A stretch of 64,000 nucleotides of DNA from CAYSCZ01 sp051155775 (GTDB lineage: Bacteria > Bacteroidota > Bacteroidia > Cytophagales > Cyclobacteriaceae), in contig DAXETV010000018.1 of assembly GCA_051155775.1 (NCBI GenBank), positions 1 through 64,000 of the forward strand, read 5' to 3'. Under the pieces are notes generated by a model. That model was given only the letters and a program-made list of their open reading frames with translations, did no database searches and was not told the origin of the DNA. Shown here piece after piece: positions 62,507 to 64,000 of this stretch (positions are counted from its first letter, which is position 1; every line of letters starts with the position of its first letter). Made by a program: the position numbers and the translations under genes.

Positions 62507-64000
62507 CTACCTTTTAAACCCGGTAAGTATTTTCTTTAACACATCATAATATAAAAATATAATAAGCACAAAACTCATACTCCATATAACCAGGATATTG
62601 AAATAAAAAGTGTCAAAATAGGCACCAAAAAATTGCTTTTGCGGTACATAGAATTGTTCTCTAAAGTCAAAAATGTTTTCTGGAAATTGTGGGTCCATAT
62701 AAATTGGATAGATCTTTTGAATAAGCTCATTGTCCCGCTCAATCAATCTTAGTTCGGTGGAAGTGTTTTTTACAATAGAACTTAATCTTTCGTTTTCATA
62801 GGTGTTACGTAATTGGATGAGTGTCTCTCTTCCTTTTTCAGTCTCTGTATATTCTGATAACACTTCGGATTTCAGCCTGTCGGCTTTTTTATATTTGTTA
62901 TTATAGAATTTCCTGAGGTTGCCTAAAAACTGTTTGGTTTGATTGTACAATACATCATTGAATTCATCTTTCGTAAGCTTGTCTACCTGGGGAAACTTAT
63001 CTTTACCGATAGCTATTAATTCTTTATTGATTTCATTTCTCAAGATAGCCAGATTATTTTCAATTCTTTTTTGATTAGTTGATTCCGAACCAATATTTCG
63101 ATGGAGATAATCAAGGGCAGCATCCAGTCTTGGAAGGTGATAAACGGTTTTATATTCTGAATTTGCCATTATTTTATCGTGAGGATAAATTTTATCTTCA
63201 TACGCATTGTCTCTGAATTGAGTAACACATAATGATTCAAAAGCCCATCTGGATGCCATAAGCTCACCAATAAACGGCACCTTGTCTACTGCACTAATTG
63301 TTTCATTTAGCTTATCAAAGTTTACTACAACACCACTCAACAATAATTGCGGAATAACTAAAAGAGGAATAAGGATGTAAACAGTAACCGCTGATTTGAA
63401 AGAGGCTGATATATTCAGGCCGAGGGTATTTGCAAAACAAGATATGCTAAACAATACCAGCCACATCTCAAGGGTCATACCTTTTATCTCAAGTATAATA
63501 GCTCCTATTATGACATAAGTTAATGTTTGAATCGCTGACAAAGTAAATAAAATGATCAGTTTACTTATGATATAACTGAATTTGCTCAGGTTTAGAAACG
63601 CTTCCCGTTTCTTAATTTTTTTATCCTTCAAAATCTCTTCAGCACTAACTGTTAACCCCATAAACAGCGCAACTATTACACTCATAAAAAAGAATACCGG
63701 AATGTTCAAATTTTCTTTGAAGGTATAAAATTCCTTATCAGCAGGGGTGTACCTGACAATGAATGCCAGAATGAAAGCCAGGACAGGAGCTTCTAAGAAG
63801 TTAATGTAAAGATATTGACGGTTATTGAGTTTGGACAGAACATCCCTAATGGTAAATATTGGGATTTGTTTAAATCTGTTGGGGATATTAAGCGTTTTCT
63901 TCGGTGCAGTACTGAATTCTTTTTTTTGAGGAATCTTAATTCGCTCTTTAAAAGCCGTGTACCACTCGTAAGGTGATATTTTTCGTTGTTTGGTTACATG
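62507..64000 (-). CDS. ABC transporter permease, C-terminal part (cut by window edge)
   Basis: The frame is open from the stop at 62507 to the window end at 64000 (497 codons) with no convincing start, so the gene begins outside the window. The N-terminal visible part contains a soluble segment, then hydrophobic helices of the ABC-2/ABCG-like permease type (NIPVFFFMSVIVALFMGL and following), a conserved large charged extracytoplasmic loop (about residues 220-420) and a last helix. In Bacteroidota such permeases are fused behind an ATP-binding domain; that domain would be outside the window. Substrate unknown. Confidence 0.7.
   Translation of the reverse strand, partial: HVTKQRKISPYEWYTAFKERIKIPQKKEFSTAPKKTLNIPNRFKQIPIFTIRDVLSKLNNRQYLYINFLEAPVLAFILAFIVRYTPADKEFYTFKENLNIPVFFFMSVIVALFMGLTVSAEEILKDKKIKKREAFLNLSKFSYIISKLIILFTLSAIQTLTYVIIGAIILEIKGMTLEMWLVLFSISCFANTLGLNISASFKSAVTVYILIPLLVIPQLLLSGVVVNFDKLNETISAVDKVPFIGELMASRWAFESLCVTQFRDNAYEDKIYPHDKIMANSEYKTVYHLPRLDAALDYLHRNIGSESTNQKRIENNLAILRNEINKELIAIGKDKFPQVDKLTKDEFNDVLYNQTKQFLGNLRKFYNNKYKKADRLKSEVLSEYTETEKGRETLIQLRNTYENERLSSIVKNTSTELRLIERDNELIQKIYPIYMDPQFPENIFDFREQFYVPQKQFFGAYFDTFYFNILVIWSMSFVLIIFLYYDVLKKILTGFKR

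Noticed and set aside
1..64000. Defence system, prophage, insertion sequence or CRISPR array
   Set aside because: No nuclease-helicase clusters, integrases, transposases, cas genes or repeat-spacer arrays are visible.

Overview
The window is AT-rich, gene-dense chromosomal DNA from a member of the Bacteroidota, most likely class Cytophagia (order Cytophagales). The evidence is a complete alternative complex III (ACIII) respiratory operon joined to an aa3 oxidase, a fused LpxC/FabZ, a PorX regulator and a type IX secretion (T9SS) cargo with a gliding-type C-terminal domain, DUF983/DUF420/DUF2490/DUF4097 genes of the kind found in this phylum, TAnnTTTG-type -7 boxes, and very little use of Shine-Dalgarno sites. 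I cannot name the genus from sequence alone. I see no rRNA, tRNA, CRISPR array, phage or insertion sequence.

Layout. 1-437: gene-free leader with a possible promoter. 438-15444: one long forward operon, actABCDEF-coxB-coxA-ctaA-ctaB-two subunit III-like genes-subunit IV, which takes electrons from menaquinol through ACIII to an aa3-type oxidase and makes its own haem A; it ends at a strong hairpin terminator (15474-15500). 15501-17296: four small genes (a SCO-like protein without its copper cysteines, DUF420 with an EF-hand-like loop, a small CxxC membrane protein, DUF983), running by overlap into a 1207-residue NtrY-like sensor kinase and a translationally coupled 1144-residue outer-membrane protein (to 24319), then DUF2490 and a response regulator-PP2C protein. 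26445-32429: OPT transporter, a DUF4097 'SSGNI' repeat protein, a small lipoprotein, and a Prc/Tsp protease. 32601-35111: hpd, a small basic secreted protein, deoC, acyP. 35105-41381: reverse-strand genes, including an unknown protein, an Asp9 lipoprotein, and the lipid A operon HD protein-lpxD-lpxC/fabZ-lpxA-ABC ATPase. 41397-44600: porX-tsaE-ald, divergent from the lipid A operon. 44713-64000: valS, fahA plus a flavin reductase (tyrosine degradation, complementing hpd 14 kb away), an RHS-type N-terminal domain standing alone, ffh, pdhB, an OmpA/TPR lipoprotein, a PspC-like protein, a glycosyltransferase, ybaB, a T9SS cargo protein, hisS, an unlisted 50-residue basic protein, a YdcF-like protein, and the C-terminal part of a large ABC permease cut by the window edge.

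The genes are mostly housekeeping. The best leads for new biology are the accessory genes after the oxidase operon (degenerate SCO protein behind a terminator, EF-hand DUF420, CxxC micro-protein), the kinase/outer-membrane protein coupling, and several small unassigned secreted proteins. I found no defence island or other clearly novel multi-gene machine. Start codons were revised where the longest frame began at TTG/GTG and a better ATG exists.
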